Shown in pieces: positions 27,741 to 37,420 of a DNA stretch of 64,000 bases. Each line of letters starts with the position of its first letter. Positions within the stretch are counted from its first letter, which is position 1. The translations under genes and the position numbers were made by a program. Source of the DNA: Aquisphaera giovannonii (GTDB taxonomy: Bacteria; Planctomycetota; Planctomycetia; Isosphaerales; Isosphaeraceae); assembly GCF_008087625.1 (NCBI RefSeq), contig NZ_CP042997.1, positions 6,944,001 through 7,008,000 on the forward strand, written 5' to 3'. Under the pieces are notes generated by a model, which saw only the letters and a list, made by a program, of their open reading frames with translations, ran no database searches and was not told the origin of the DNA.

Positions 27741-27772
27741 GCGGCGGCGGCCGGATGACCGGCCGCCGCCGC
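27741..27772. terminator. Perfect 14-bp hairpin between convergent genes
   Basis: GCGGCGGCGGCCGG (27741-27754) pairs perfectly with CCGGCCGCCGCCGC (27759-27772) around the tetraloop ATGA. It lies between two convergent genes and is followed by TTGACTTT on the plus strand. A bidirectional terminator or transcript-stabilising hairpin is the simplest reading. Confidence 0.6.
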
Positions 27773-27812
27773 GTTGACTTTGCAGATTCGCGTCCGCCGG
27801 TGCCTCAGGGGA

Positions 27813-28919
27813 TCACGGCTGGGCCGGCTGGGGCGGGGCGGGGGCCTTCTTCTTCAGGTCATCATAGCTCATCGGGTTGAAGAACTCGTGCGGCGCGCTC
27901 CCGCTGGGCGACACGGTGGCCGCGCTGGCGAGCGCGGGGGCCACCTGATCGCGAAGGGCCACGAGCTTGGGGTAGAGGGCGTCGTAGACCATCCGCTGCT
28001 CGGGCGTGCCGGCGGGGCCGAAGCGGAGGTTGAAGGCGTTCATGAAATTCAGGAGCTGGCCGAGGGTGGCATCCGGGCGGTCCGCCACGTCCGCCATGAT
28101 CACGTCGAGGGCCGGGGTCCTCAACATGGCGACGAGCCCGTGCAGGGCCTTCAGGTACCGGTCCGCCTCGACGTCCTCCCGGCTATTGGCCGGGAAGATC
28201 TTGTCCGCCTTCGCCTCGGCGTTGTTGATCGCGGTCAGGAGCTTGTCGATCGTCGCGTCGTCCGGCGTCTTGTCCTCCTCGATCTGCTTCCGGACGGCCT
28301 GGCCCAGGGCCTTGATGGTCTCGCGGTCCTCCTCGAACTCGGGGCGGAGCAGGGGGGCCGGGGGGCCGCCCTTGGTGAGCTGGTGGATGCTCACGCAGAT
28401 CGCACCCGTCGCGTACTGGAAGGGGATCTGGCGGATCATCTGCCCGCCGATCTTCTCGCCGGCGCCCTGGAGGGCCTTGGTATAGACCCTCGGGTCGTTG
28501 ATCTCCTCGGCCGCCACGTTGAGGGCGTCGCCGCGGTAGATATCGGCCTGCTCGGGCTTGTTCCGCAGCCGGTCGCGGATGGCGGTCTGGCCCGTCACGG
28601 CCCGCTCACGGTCGCTGGCCAGCTTGGCCTGGTGGAGGCGATTGGCTTCCTTCTGCGACTCGTAGACGTACTGGTTCCACCGCATCACCGTGTCGGTGTT
28701 GATCGAGTTGGCGACGGCCGTCTGCTGGTTGTAGACGCCGGCACCCATGGCGTACATGCCCAGGCCACGGGCGATATCGCCCTGGGCCGTGCTGGCGCCC
28801 CAGCCGCCCCAGCCCCAGCCTCCGTAGCCCCCGGGATAGCCCCACTGGGCCCGGGCGGGCTCATTGATCGCGAGCAAGGCGACCACCATCGCCCCGGCCG
28901 TCAGGAAACGTCGTGACAT
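27813..28919 (-). CDS. Exported protein of unknown function
   Basis: 368 residues from the ATG at 28917-28919, supported by GGAGAG just upstream. Signal peptide MSRRFLTAGAMVVALLAINE with an ARAQW cleavage-like site. A short Gly/Trp/Tyr-rich segment follows, then a mostly helical domain (YVYESQKEANRLHQAKLASD; DPRVYTKALQGAGEKIGGQM) and a Pro/Ala tail. No motif or family recognised. A longer in-frame start at 29006 lacks a ribosome-binding site and adds an arginine-rich leader. Confidence 0.7.
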   Translation of the reverse strand: MSRRFLTAGAMVVALLAINEPARAQWGYPGGYGGWGWGGWGASTAQGDIARGLGMYAMGAGVYNQQTAVANSINTDTVMRWNQYVYESQKEANRLHQAKLASDRERAVTGQTAIRDRLRNKPEQADIYRGDALNVAAEEINDPRVYTKALQGAGEKIGGQMIRQIPFQYATGAICVSIHQLTKGGPPAPLLRPEFEEDRETIKALGQAVRKQIEEDKTPDDATIDKLLTAINNAEAKADKIFPANSREDVEADRYLKALHGLVAMLRTPALDVIMADVADRPDATLGQLLNFMNAFNLRFGPAGTPEQRMVYDALYPKLVALRDQVAPALASAATVSPSGSAPHEFFNPMSYDDLKKKAPAPPQPAQP

Positions 28920-29276
28920 CGCTCTCTCCATCGGGAAAGTTCTTCGAGTTCTCGCGACCCGGCCCCTTCGCCCGGCTTTCTCATAAGATAGATTATCTGG
29001 TCCCACCCTGCCGGCCGCAATCGCACTCTATCCTTATCGCGTCGGGCGCATAACGGTTGCGCGGAGCCCCACTCCTCCCGATCGGCCCGTGCGGGCCATC
29101 GATCCGGGAGCCCGCCCGCGGGCCCGCGGGCATGGCTGGGGCTAGAGACCGGCCCCGGTCGCTGCCCCCCCCGCGGGCCGTCCGGGCTGGCGGCCCCGCG
29201 GGCGTGGGGCCCGACCAGGAGCCGACTCGCGAGGGGCGGTGGGAGGTCCCGGCGCGTCATGGCCGGGGGCCTCGCC
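28920..29276. other. Intergenic region without a recognisable gene
   Basis: About 357 very GC-rich bases between two minus-strand genes, with several short GGGCC/GGCCC dyads but no single clear hairpin with a T-run. It should contain the promoter of the exported-protein gene and the 3' end of the glycosidase transcript. Confidence 0.35.
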
Positions 29277-31097
29277 TCACTTCCGCGCCGCCTCCGCGGC
29301 GATCGGATAGAGCTTCTGGTTGGCCTCCGCGACGGCCGACCGGTCCATCTTGATGACCTTGCGGTCATACGTCATCAGGCCGTTCACCTCGACCTCGACG
29401 TCGGTGGTCTGGGTGTAGACCGCGGCGGCGAGGCCCTTCGCGATGAGCGGTCGGAGGAGATTGACCTTCTCCACGTAGGCGGAGGTCAGCTCCTGCGGCG
29501 TCTTGTAGCTGCGATAGCCCCAGTTGCCCTTCTCCAGCCACGTGTGGTTCTCGACCGGCAGGCCGAGTCCGCCGAACTCGCCGCAGACGACCGCCATGAA
29601 CTTGTCGAGGCGCGGCATGGCCGGGTCCGGGTAGGAATGGACGTCCAGGATGTCCCCGACGCCCTGGAAATTCCCGCCGCTCGCGGCGTTCACCGGCCGC
29701 GTGTTGTCCAGCCGGCGGATCCGCTCGACCGCCGCCGGCGTGTCGAACTGGCCCCAGGCCTCGTTGAACGGCACCCACGCGACGATCGACGGGTGATTGC
29801 CGAGATCGACCACCAGCTCGGAGAGCTCCGCGTCGTAGTTTAGCGCCGACTCGGCCGACCGCCGGAGCTCCGGGCTCTCCCGGTCGACGTCGCGGATCCA
29901 CTCCGGGCCGGAGTCGCCGCTGGGCATGTCCTGCCAGACGAGCAGGCCGAGCTTGTCGCACCAGTAGTACCAGCGGTCGGGCTCCACCTTCACGTGCTTC
30001 CGGGCCATGTTGAAGCCGAGCTGCTTGGTGACCTCGATGTCGTACTTCAGGGCCTCGTCCGTGGGCGCCGTGTAGAGGCCGTCGGGCCACCAGCCCTGGT
30101 CGAGCGGGCCGTACTGGAAGAGCGGCTCGTTGTTGAGGAAGAGCCTCAGGACGTCCTGCGAGTCGCGCCGGACCTCGATCTTCCGGAGCCCCGCATACGA
30201 CGCGACCCGGTCCACGACCTTGCCGTCGCGGAGCAGGGTCACGGTCAGGTCGTACAGGTGCGGCGAGCTCGGCGACCAGGGCTTGGGCTCCACGATCGGC
30301 ACGGCGACGCCCCGGCCCGTCCGCCCCTCCGCCTGGCCGACGAGGCGGTCGCCGTCGCGGGCCTCGATCCGGACGGCCCCTTCCTCGGCGCCGTGGACGG
30401 TGACGGTGAAGGCCGACCGGTCCAGGTGCGGCACGATCCGCAGGCCGCGGATGTGGTCCTCGGCGACCGGCTCCATCCAGGCCGTCTGCCAGATCCCGGT
30501 GACGGCGGTGTACCAGATCCCCTCCGGCTTCCTGACCTGCTTCCCGCGCGGCTGGAAGCCGGCGTCGGTCGGGTCCCAGACGCGGACGACCAGCGTGTTC
30601 TCGCCGGCCTTGAGGAAGGGCGTGATGTTGATCGAGAACGGGTCGTATCCGCCGCGGTGCGAGCCCGCCGCCTTGCCGTTGACCGTGACCGTCGCCTCCC
30701 AGTCCACCGCGCCGAAGTGGAGCAGCACGTGCCTCCCGGCCCATCCCTCCGGGATGCTGAAGGTGCGGTGATACCAGAGAGACCGGTCCGGCCCGACCTC
30801 CTTCATCACCCCGGAGAGCGCCGATTCCGCGCAGAAGGGGACGAGGATCTTGCCGTCCCAGCTCGCGGGCTGCGACTCGGCCCGGGGCCGGATGGCGTAG
30901 TCCCAGAGACCGTTGAGGCTCTCCCACTCCTCGCGGACGAGCTGGGGCCTCGGGTACTCCTTCCAGGCGTTCTCGGGCCGGACCCCCGCGGTCCACCGCG
31001 TCTCGAGCCTCCCCTTCGCGGGCTGCCACTGGGCCCGCGCGGGCCCCGCGTCCGCGGCGAGGAGGAGGGCGATTGCGATCGGGATGATGCGTCTCAT
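29277..31097 (-). CDS. Exported glycoside hydrolase family 2 enzyme (beta-galactosidase/beta-glucuronidase-like)
   Basis: 606 residues from the ATG at 31095-31097, chosen because it starts a signal peptide (MRRIIPIAIALLLAADAGP, then ARAQW). A sugar-binding jelly-roll comes first (ESLNGLWDYAIRP; SLWYHRTFSIPEGW; VLLHFGAVDWEATVTVNGK), then an immunoglobulin-like domain, then the TIM barrel. The acid/base glutamate is in WVPFNEAWGQF and the nucleophile in VVCGEFGGLG, both in GH2 contexts. It probably cleaves beta-linked galactosides, glucuronides or similar glycans in the periplasm or outside; the exact sugar is uncertain. No transporter or sugar operon adjoins it. Confidence 0.92.
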   Translation of the reverse strand: MRRIIPIAIALLLAADAGPARAQWQPAKGRLETRWTAGVRPENAWKEYPRPQLVREEWESLNGLWDYAIRPRAESQPASWDGKILVPFCAESALSGVMKEVGPDRSLWYHRTFSIPEGWAGRHVLLHFGAVDWEATVTVNGKAAGSHRGGYDPFSINITPFLKAGENTLVVRVWDPTDAGFQPRGKQVRKPEGIWYTAVTGIWQTAWMEPVAEDHIRGLRIVPHLDRSAFTVTVHGAEEGAVRIEARDGDRLVGQAEGRTGRGVAVPIVEPKPWSPSSPHLYDLTVTLLRDGKVVDRVASYAGLRKIEVRRDSQDVLRLFLNNEPLFQYGPLDQGWWPDGLYTAPTDEALKYDIEVTKQLGFNMARKHVKVEPDRWYYWCDKLGLLVWQDMPSGDSGPEWIRDVDRESPELRRSAESALNYDAELSELVVDLGNHPSIVAWVPFNEAWGQFDTPAAVERIRRLDNTRPVNAASGGNFQGVGDILDVHSYPDPAMPRLDKFMAVVCGEFGGLGLPVENHTWLEKGNWGYRSYKTPQELTSAYVEKVNLLRPLIAKGLAAAVYTQTTDVEVEVNGLMTYDRKVIKMDRSAVAEANQKLYPIAAEAARK

Positions 31098-31259
31098 GCT
31101 GCGTCGATCTCCATGATGTCGGATCGCGGCCGGCGTGCCGGACCTCGCCACCAGGATATCCCGGCGTATGGCGCATCGAAACCGGGCTCTCCGCCGCCGC
31201 ACCGCCGGCCCTCACACCGGCCCGCCGGCGGACGGCGGGGATGCCGCGTCGACGGGCCC

Positions 31260-34200
31260 TCAGGGCGAGGGCCTCCGGCCGGCGTCCGCGGCCGCCAGGG
31301 CCTCGAGGACGCGATTCGGCCCCAGGGGCTTCACCAGGCGGAAGGAGAACCCGGACTCCGGGCTGGGCCGCCAGTCGTCGTCGGTGTCCCGGCCGGTGAG
31401 GGCGACGACCGTCGCCCCGGACGCAGACGGGTCGGCCTTGAGCCGACGGCAGACCTCGTGGGCATCGATGCCCGCGACGTCCAGGTCCAGGAAGACGAAG
31501 TCCGGCCGGAACTCCCTCGCGGCCCCCAGCGCCGCGGGGCCGCTCAACGCCGTGATCGTCGACAGGCCGAGGACCTGGAGGAACATGGCCAGGCCCCGGG
31601 CGGTCGCCTCGTTATCGTGCACCACCAGAATGCAAATCGGCCTCCCCGCGGCCGCGGCCGCGGCCCGGCTCCCCGCCGGACGGGCCCCGTCCATCGTCAA
31701 GGGGGGAGGCGACAGGGGCAGCCGGACCGTGAACGTGCTGCCCCCGCCCGGGCCGGGGCTCTCGGCCTCGATCGATCCCCCGTGGAGCTCCACGAGCTTC
31801 TTGACCAGGGACAGCCCGATGCCGAGGCCACCACCGGGCCGGTCCAGCGTCCGGTCGGCCTGGGTGAGCAGGTCGAAGACCTCCGCGAGCATGTCGGCCG
31901 CGATGCCCACCCCGCTGTCCGTCACCCGGATGGCGACGCTCCCCCCCTCCACCCGGGCCGACATCTCGATCCGCCCCGAGGAAGGCGTGTACTTCGCGGC
32001 ATTATTGAGCAAGTTGCCGACCGTCTGGGCCAGCCGGGTGAGGTCGCCGTCCACCCAGGCCGGATCCCGCGGCGGGAGGACGGTCAGGGTGTGACCGGCG
32101 GACTCGATGGCGGGCCGCGCGGCCTCGACGGCGAGATCGAGCACCTCGCGGACCTCGACCACGCCCCGCTGAAGCTTGATGTTGCCCCGGGCGATCCGCG
32201 ACACGTCGAGGAGGTCGTCGACGAGCCGGACCAGGTGGGAGAGCTGGCGGCCCATCATCTCCCGGGTCTCGGCCGCCTCGGCGAGGTCCGGCCCCGCGCG
32301 GAGGAGCTCGAGGCCGCTCTGGATCGGGGCCAGGGGATTGCGGAGCTCGTGGGCCAGGGTGGCCAGGAAATCATTCTTGCGGCGATCCTGCTCTTGGAAG
32401 GCTTCCTGATGGCGCCTGCGGTCGGTGACATCCCGGGCGACGCACAGGACCGTCGTCACGCCCCCCTCGGGGCCGATCTCCGGGACGAGGCGTGACGCGT
32501 AGAATCGCTCGCCTTCCGGGGAGCGGGAGCCGAATTCGATGGTCCTCGGCTCGCCGGTGTCGAAGGCTGCGAGCAACGCTTCGTCCCACAGGTCGCACGC
32601 CCCCGCGGGCCGGCCCAGCTCTCGGCTCGTCCTCCCGAAGAACTCCTCCCGGGGCAGGCCGGCGGCTCGCGCGAAGGCGGCGTTGACGTAGACGTGCCTC
32701 AGGTCGCGGTCGAACCTCGCGAGGAGGTCCTGGGAATTGTCGGCGAGCGCCTGGAGCTCCCGCTCGCGCGCCCGCAAGGCGTCCACGGCCTCCCGCCCCG
32801 GGGTGATGTCCCGGACGACGCCCAGGAGGCGAGGGGCCCCGCGATCGGCGATCCGCTCGCCGCGGAAGGCCAGCCAGCGGATCGAGCCGTCCGGCCCGAT
32901 GGCGCGGACCTCGACGGAGAAGGGGGAGCCCGCCTCGATCGCGTTCTCGAGGGCCTCGATCACCGTCCCGCGGTCGTCCGGGTGGATGGCGCGGAGCGCG
33001 GACTCGCGGTCCAGGCGACCCACGTCGGGCATGCCGTGCAGCGAGCCTGCGCGATCGGTGAGGACGAATTCCCCGGTCGACGGCTCGTATTCCCACATGC
33101 CGGCCTGCGCCGCGTCCAGGGCGAGGCGCAGCCGGACCTCGCGCTCCCTCAGGGAGGCATCGGCCTCCTTCTGCTCGGTCACGTCCCGAGCGATGGCGGT
33201 GAGCCGCAGCGGCCGGCCGAGGTCGTCCCGCGACAGGGTGCCGTCCTCTTCCAGCCAGCGTACCGAGCCGTCCGCCCGGACGACCCGGTACTCGGATCGG
33301 TAGGCGTCCGCGCCCGCCAGGCACCCCGCGATCGCCCGGTCGAAGCGGCCCCGGTCCTCGGGATGGACGACGGCCCTGACGTCGGCCAGGCGGGCGGGGG
33401 CATCCTCGTTCTGGGGCAAGGCCGGCTCGGAGCTGTGGAACCGGACGACCCGATCCCCCTCGACGTCCCACGAAGACCCGACGGCGGAGCCCGCCCGCAA
33501 CGCCGCGCGCAGCCGCTCGTCATTTTCGAGCGTCCGGGCCTCCGCCCGCTTCCTCGCCGTGATGTCCGTCACCGTCCCGAGCATCCGGAGCGGGCGGCCG
33601 GCCCGGTCGTACGTCGCGCGGCCGCGGTTCGCCACCCAGCGGACCTCGCCGTCGGGCCGGATCAGCTGGAAGTCGCACTCGTACGGGGTCCGCCCCTCGA
33701 CGGCGGCGCGGAGGGCCTCCTCCATCCGCGCGCGGTCCTCGGGGTGGACCATCCGGATGAACCCCGCGCCGGTGCTCCCTAGTTCCGCCCCGCCCCCGGC
33801 GAGCGTCGAGTCGCACTCCGGCGACCAGGCGACCTCGTCGCTGACGAGGTCCCACGTCATCAGTCCGGTCTCCGCCGCCTCGAGCGCCAGGCGGAGCCTC
33901 TCTTCGCTCTCGCGGACGGCCGCGGCCTGGACGGCGAGTTGGCGGGCGAGCGCGTGGCGTTCCACAGCGTTCTCGACGGCCCGTGTCATCGCCGCCGGGG
34001 TCAGCCAGGCCTTGCCGACGTAATCCTGGGCCCCGGCCCGGAGCACCGCGCGGCCCATCTCCAGCCCGTCCTCGCCCGTGATCACCACCACCGGGCAAAT
34101 CGGCAGGCCGTCCGGCCCCAGGATCGACTCGATCACGTCGATCGCGTCGATGTCCGGGAGGTGGTAGTCCAGCACGAGACAATCGGGATGGCCGTCCGGC

Positions 34201-34442
34201 GACTCCCGTATTGCTCGCAAGGCCTCCAGGCCCGTACCGACCTCTCGGAAGCGATACCGCCGCTCGGCTCCGAGGGGCAGCATCCGGCGGATCTCGGCCC
34301 GGTCTTCCGCGCTGTCGTCGACGATCAGTACGAGCCAAAGTGCCGTGACGGTCGTCGTCGAACCGTTGGCGATCATGGCGGGTCTCCCGCGATCAATCTC
34401 GTGGCTACGAGTCAGCCAGTCAGGCGGCACGTCGAAAGACAA
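31260..34442 (-). CDS. Hybrid sensor histidine kinase: REC, four PAS domains, HisKA, HATPase and C-terminal REC
   Basis: 1060 residues; an ATG at 34376 (MIANGSTTTV) is an equally good start. Domain order is a receiver (LWLVLIVDDSAEDR, phospho-Asp in CLVLDYHLPD), then four PAS/PAC units ending MLGTVTDITARKRAE, LTAIARDVTEQKEAD, LLGVVRDITPGREAV and VLCVARDVTDRRRHQ. Next are HisKA with the phospho-His in LAHELRNPLAPIQSG, HATPase (LLNNAAKYTPSSGRIEM; GGGLGIGLSLVKKLVE), and a second receiver with phospho-Asp in VFLDLDVAG. The C-terminal receiver has VVHDN where VDDN is usual, so its acidic pocket may be weakened. No membrane segment is seen, so the sensor is probably cytoplasmic. No output regulator is adjacent; signal unknown. 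Confidence 0.93.
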   Translation of the reverse strand: MSFDVPPDWLTRSHEIDRGRPAMIANGSTTTVTALWLVLIVDDSAEDRAEIRRMLPLGAERRYRFREVGTGLEALRAIRESPDGHPDCLVLDYHLPDIDAIDVIESILGPDGLPICPVVVITGEDGLEMGRAVLRAGAQDYVGKAWLTPAAMTRAVENAVERHALARQLAVQAAAVRESEERLRLALEAAETGLMTWDLVSDEVAWSPECDSTLAGGGAELGSTGAGFIRMVHPEDRARMEEALRAAVEGRTPYECDFQLIRPDGEVRWVANRGRATYDRAGRPLRMLGTVTDITARKRAEARTLENDERLRAALRAGSAVGSSWDVEGDRVVRFHSSEPALPQNEDAPARLADVRAVVHPEDRGRFDRAIAGCLAGADAYRSEYRVVRADGSVRWLEEDGTLSRDDLGRPLRLTAIARDVTEQKEADASLREREVRLRLALDAAQAGMWEYEPSTGEFVLTDRAGSLHGMPDVGRLDRESALRAIHPDDRGTVIEALENAIEAGSPFSVEVRAIGPDGSIRWLAFRGERIADRGAPRLLGVVRDITPGREAVDALRARERELQALADNSQDLLARFDRDLRHVYVNAAFARAAGLPREEFFGRTSRELGRPAGACDLWDEALLAAFDTGEPRTIEFGSRSPEGERFYASRLVPEIGPEGGVTTVLCVARDVTDRRRHQEAFQEQDRRKNDFLATLAHELRNPLAPIQSGLELLRAGPDLAEAAETREMMGRQLSHLVRLVDDLLDVSRIARGNIKLQRGVVEVREVLDLAVEAARPAIESAGHTLTVLPPRDPAWVDGDLTRLAQTVGNLLNNAAKYTPSSGRIEMSARVEGGSVAIRVTDSGVGIAADMLAEVFDLLTQADRTLDRPGGGLGIGLSLVKKLVELHGGSIEAESPGPGGGSTFTVRLPLSPPPLTMDGARPAGSRAAAAAAGRPICILVVHDNEATARGLAMFLQVLGLSTITALSGPAALGAAREFRPDFVFLDLDVAGIDAHEVCRRLKADPSASGATVVALTGRDTDDDWRPSPESGFSFRLVKPLGPNRVLEALAAADAGRRPSP

Positions 34443-36115
34443 CTCCTGTGGTCGGCGATACGTCCGAATTCAAGCTCGCGGGCATCCGCCTCGCTCCGGT
34501 GGCCGTGCGCCAAGTCATCCGGATCGGGATCCGTGGAGTGCCCGACGACGGGAACACCCTGGCCGCAGATCCGGCTCGGTCTCCGCCGGCGACCTCCGTC
34601 CACCGTTGCCCGAGGGGATCTCGACCGCGGGGGCCGCCGCCGGTCCTCTCGCGGGGCATATCCGGCCCGCACGGAGTCCCACGGACACTTGCTGCGTGGC
34701 GGCCTGGCGGGTCGTCGCGGTGAAGGACTTAAAGCATTGAGACCTGTCGGCCGGGACAATTTCCTCCTTCAGAGACTTGATAGCATCCACGGCAGGAGAG
34801 ATTATGCCATCAATTGCAATCATCCATGTTGTTCCCGGTGCCGAGTGGTGATCGATCACCGCGAATCGGGCCCGTTCGGACCGGGCTGGAACCCGGCCGG
34901 GTAAGGCGAGCCGGTCTGTCGATGACCCGGACCCCTCGGGCTGCTTCGCTCATTTCGGCCAAAAATCACTTAATCCTCCTTGAAGGTCTTCCTGAGTTCC
35001 TCTTTCGTTCTTTCTGTGCGGAAGTTCGGGGGCGTCGTCTGGCAGGGATCAACGCGCGCTCTGCCAGCAATCGCGAGAGCCTTCTCCGACGCATTGATGT
35101 ATTATATCGCATTATGACGGGCTTGGCCAGAATCCTGCGGGAAAAAGCTCGTTTTTCAAGCTGAATCGTGCCGGTTGATGTCTTCATAAGGTTGGCGGGT
35201 CGTAGACAAGCTTCGGTCCGATTGGATCCAGCAGCCATAAGGCAATCCCGTGATACACGCACTATGCCTCGCATGTGCCGGTTTGCCTGGGTGCGATGAC
35301 TCGTGAGCGGGCCGACTTCCATCTCGGATCTCTTGCGCCGCTAAATCCCGCAGATCGCGAGCCGCACGCTCGGGCGAAGGCCATCCCGATTCCGTCGGTC
35401 TCCGTCGAATAGGCGCTGTTTAGCGAGGGCTGGCCGTTTTGATTCCTTCGGACTGGCGGGAAGGTAGCAACTTTGCAAAAGACCTCAGCGCGCTTTTCTG
35501 ATTTCCTTAGTTTGTGGGAGTGTCGGGGTCCGACCGATCAGCCTGGCAAGGGTCATGCGGGCTTGTCTGCCTCGCCGTGGCTGCCATCGAGGTCTTACGG
35601 CACCCGCGGTGGCCCGGTGGACCATCCCGAGGTTCAAGGTCCCTTCGGGACGAATCCCTCGGCGCGATCGCGGCGGTTGCCTCGTCCATGGCGTCATGGC
35701 TGGTCAGGAGGGTCGGCCGGTGAGCTTCGAGCATGCCGATCCCGCGGGATGTCCGGTGCGAACTTTCGCGTATTTCGATTCGCGAATTGAAATTGCATTC
35801 CGGGGCCGATATTCCTGTCACCTTGCGAAGTCTGGTGATCCTGTTCAGGTCGCACGCAAAAAGACGGGGGGCGGGCGGTTCAACCACTGCCCGTGGTATT
35901 CGCCGTTGGGCCGCCCGGCTCATTCTGAATCCGCCACCCCAGGCTAACTTTCGCAACGCTATCCTTGAATTGTGATGCCGGCCCGGGGGTATGCCGGGTC
36001 GCGAGCCCGCGTGGGTCGCAAGAGTGAGGACGGGTGCCGCCCGGGGGCGGTGTCCGGGGTCCGGGGAAGCCGTGGGAATCGTCCGAACATTTGCCGGATA
36101 GGAGCGTGTGTGGCC
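34443..36115. other. Long non-coding stretch
   Basis: About 1.67 kb with only short, frame-unbiased ORFs on either strand, none with recognisable similarity. The part near 34,740-35,500 is noticeably less GC-rich than the neighbouring genes. I found no tRNA, clear hairpin terminator or repeat. It precedes the RND adaptor gene and should contain its promoter. Confidence 0.4.
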
Positions 36116-37366
36116 ATGAGCTCCGTTGTGCCCATCAAGCGGCGGCGGCCCGTCATCATCATCGTCACGCTGGTCATCGCCGCCGCCGTCACCGGCGTCC
36201 TGGGGATGTCGGCCTTGGGCCATGACCTGCTGCCGGCCCAGCAGATGCGCCCCGTCCATGAGTTCGTGCACCTCGTCGGCATGAAGGCCATGCGGCTGAA
36301 AGAGTCGCTCGTCGGGATGTTCGGGTCCTATCTCCGCAAGCACGAGGAGGAGGTCCACAAGGAGCACAGCCGGATCGTCGTCACCAGCCCCAAGATCCAG
36401 GACGTGGTGCTCACCGAGTCCTTCGTCTGCCAGATCCGCTCCCAGCGCCACATCGAGGTCCGCGCGCTGGAGGGGGGGTACCTCCAGAAGATCTGGATCC
36501 GGGAGGGCCAGTCGGTGAAGGAAGGCGACGCGATGTTCAAGATCCTCCCCGTCCTCTACGAGGCCAAGCTCGCGGCCGAGAAGGCGGAGGCCGACGTCGC
36601 CCGGATGAAGTGGCAATTCGCCGACACCCTCGCGCAGAAGCAGGTCATCTCGCCGAACGAGGTGGAGCTGGCCAAGGCGGAGCGGCAGAAGGCCCAGGCG
36701 AAGGCGGACCTGGCCCAGCGCGAGCTGAACTTCACCAACGTCAACGCACCCTTCGGCGGCATCGTGGACCGCCTGCTCCAGCGGGAAGGCAGCCTCATCA
36801 AGGAAGGCGACATCCTCACGACGCTGGCCGACAACAGCGTCATGTGGGTCTACTTCAACGTCCCGGAGCGGTACTACCTCGATTACATGGCCACGCGGGC
36901 GCGGCACGAGAAGGAGGACCGGATCGAGCTCGTGCTGGCCAACGGCCAGACCTTCCCCCAGGCCGGCACCATCGGCGCGATCGAGGCGGACTTCAACAAC
37001 GAGAACGGGAACATCAAGTTCCGGGCGGACTTCCCCAACCCGGACGCCCTGCTGCGCCACGGCCAGACCGGCACCATCAAGGTCCGCCGGCCGATGAAGG
37101 ACGCGGTCCTCATCCCCCAGCGGGCGACGTTCGACATCCTCGACAAGCAATACGCCTGGGTGCTCGACCAGGATGACGTCGCCCACCAGACGCTGATCAC
37201 GATCCAGAACGTCCTCGAGGACGTGTTCGTCATCAAGAGCGGGCTCACCGTGAAGGACAGGTTCGTCCTGGAGGGCGTCCGGCAGGTCGAGGAGGGCGCG
37301 AAGGTCGAGTACGACTTCATGGATCCGGCGGAGGCCCTGAAGAACCAGAAGTTCCACGCGGAATAG
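36116..37366 (+). CDS. RND efflux periplasmic adaptor subunit (HlyD/AcrA-type)
   Basis: 416 residues. One membrane anchor (PVIIIVTLVIAAAVTGVLG), an unusual ~65-residue basic and charged stretch before the lipoyl half-motif, then the adaptor core. The core has a biotin-lipoyl-like VRALEGGYLQKIWIREGQSV, a helical hairpin (YEAKLAAEKAEADVARMKWQ; AKAERQKAQAKADLAQREL), the second lipoyl half NAPFGGIVDRLLQREGSLIK, and beta-barrel and membrane-proximal domains. The start at 36116 is preceded by GGAG about a dozen bases upstream. It lies 54 bases before the RND pump gene. No outer-membrane TolC-like partner is in the window. Confidence 0.9.
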   Translation: MSSVVPIKRRRPVIIIVTLVIAAAVTGVLGMSALGHDLLPAQQMRPVHEFVHLVGMKAMRLKESLVGMFGSYLRKHEEEVHKEHSRIVVTSPKIQDVVLTESFVCQIRSQRHIEVRALEGGYLQKIWIREGQSVKEGDAMFKILPVLYEAKLAAEKAEADVARMKWQFADTLAQKQVISPNEVELAKAERQKAQAKADLAQRELNFTNVNAPFGGIVDRLLQREGSLIKEGDILTTLADNSVMWVYFNVPERYYLDYMATRARHEKEDRIELVLANGQTFPQAGTIGAIEADFNNENGNIKFRADFPNPDALLRHGQTGTIKVRRPMKDAVLIPQRATFDILDKQYAWVLDQDDVAHQTLITIQNVLEDVFVIKSGLTVKDRFVLEGVRQVEEGAKVEYDFMDPAEALKNQKFHAE

Positions 37367-37420
37367 CACCCCCCCCCGCGACCCGGACGACGTCGAACCC
37401 GAAGAGGCCCCGCCCGAACC

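Noticed and set aside
34443-36115. Short ORFs and possible tRNA-like segments in the long gap before the RND genes
   Set aside because: No acceptor-stem pairing or family similarity could be found; frames are short and unbiased.
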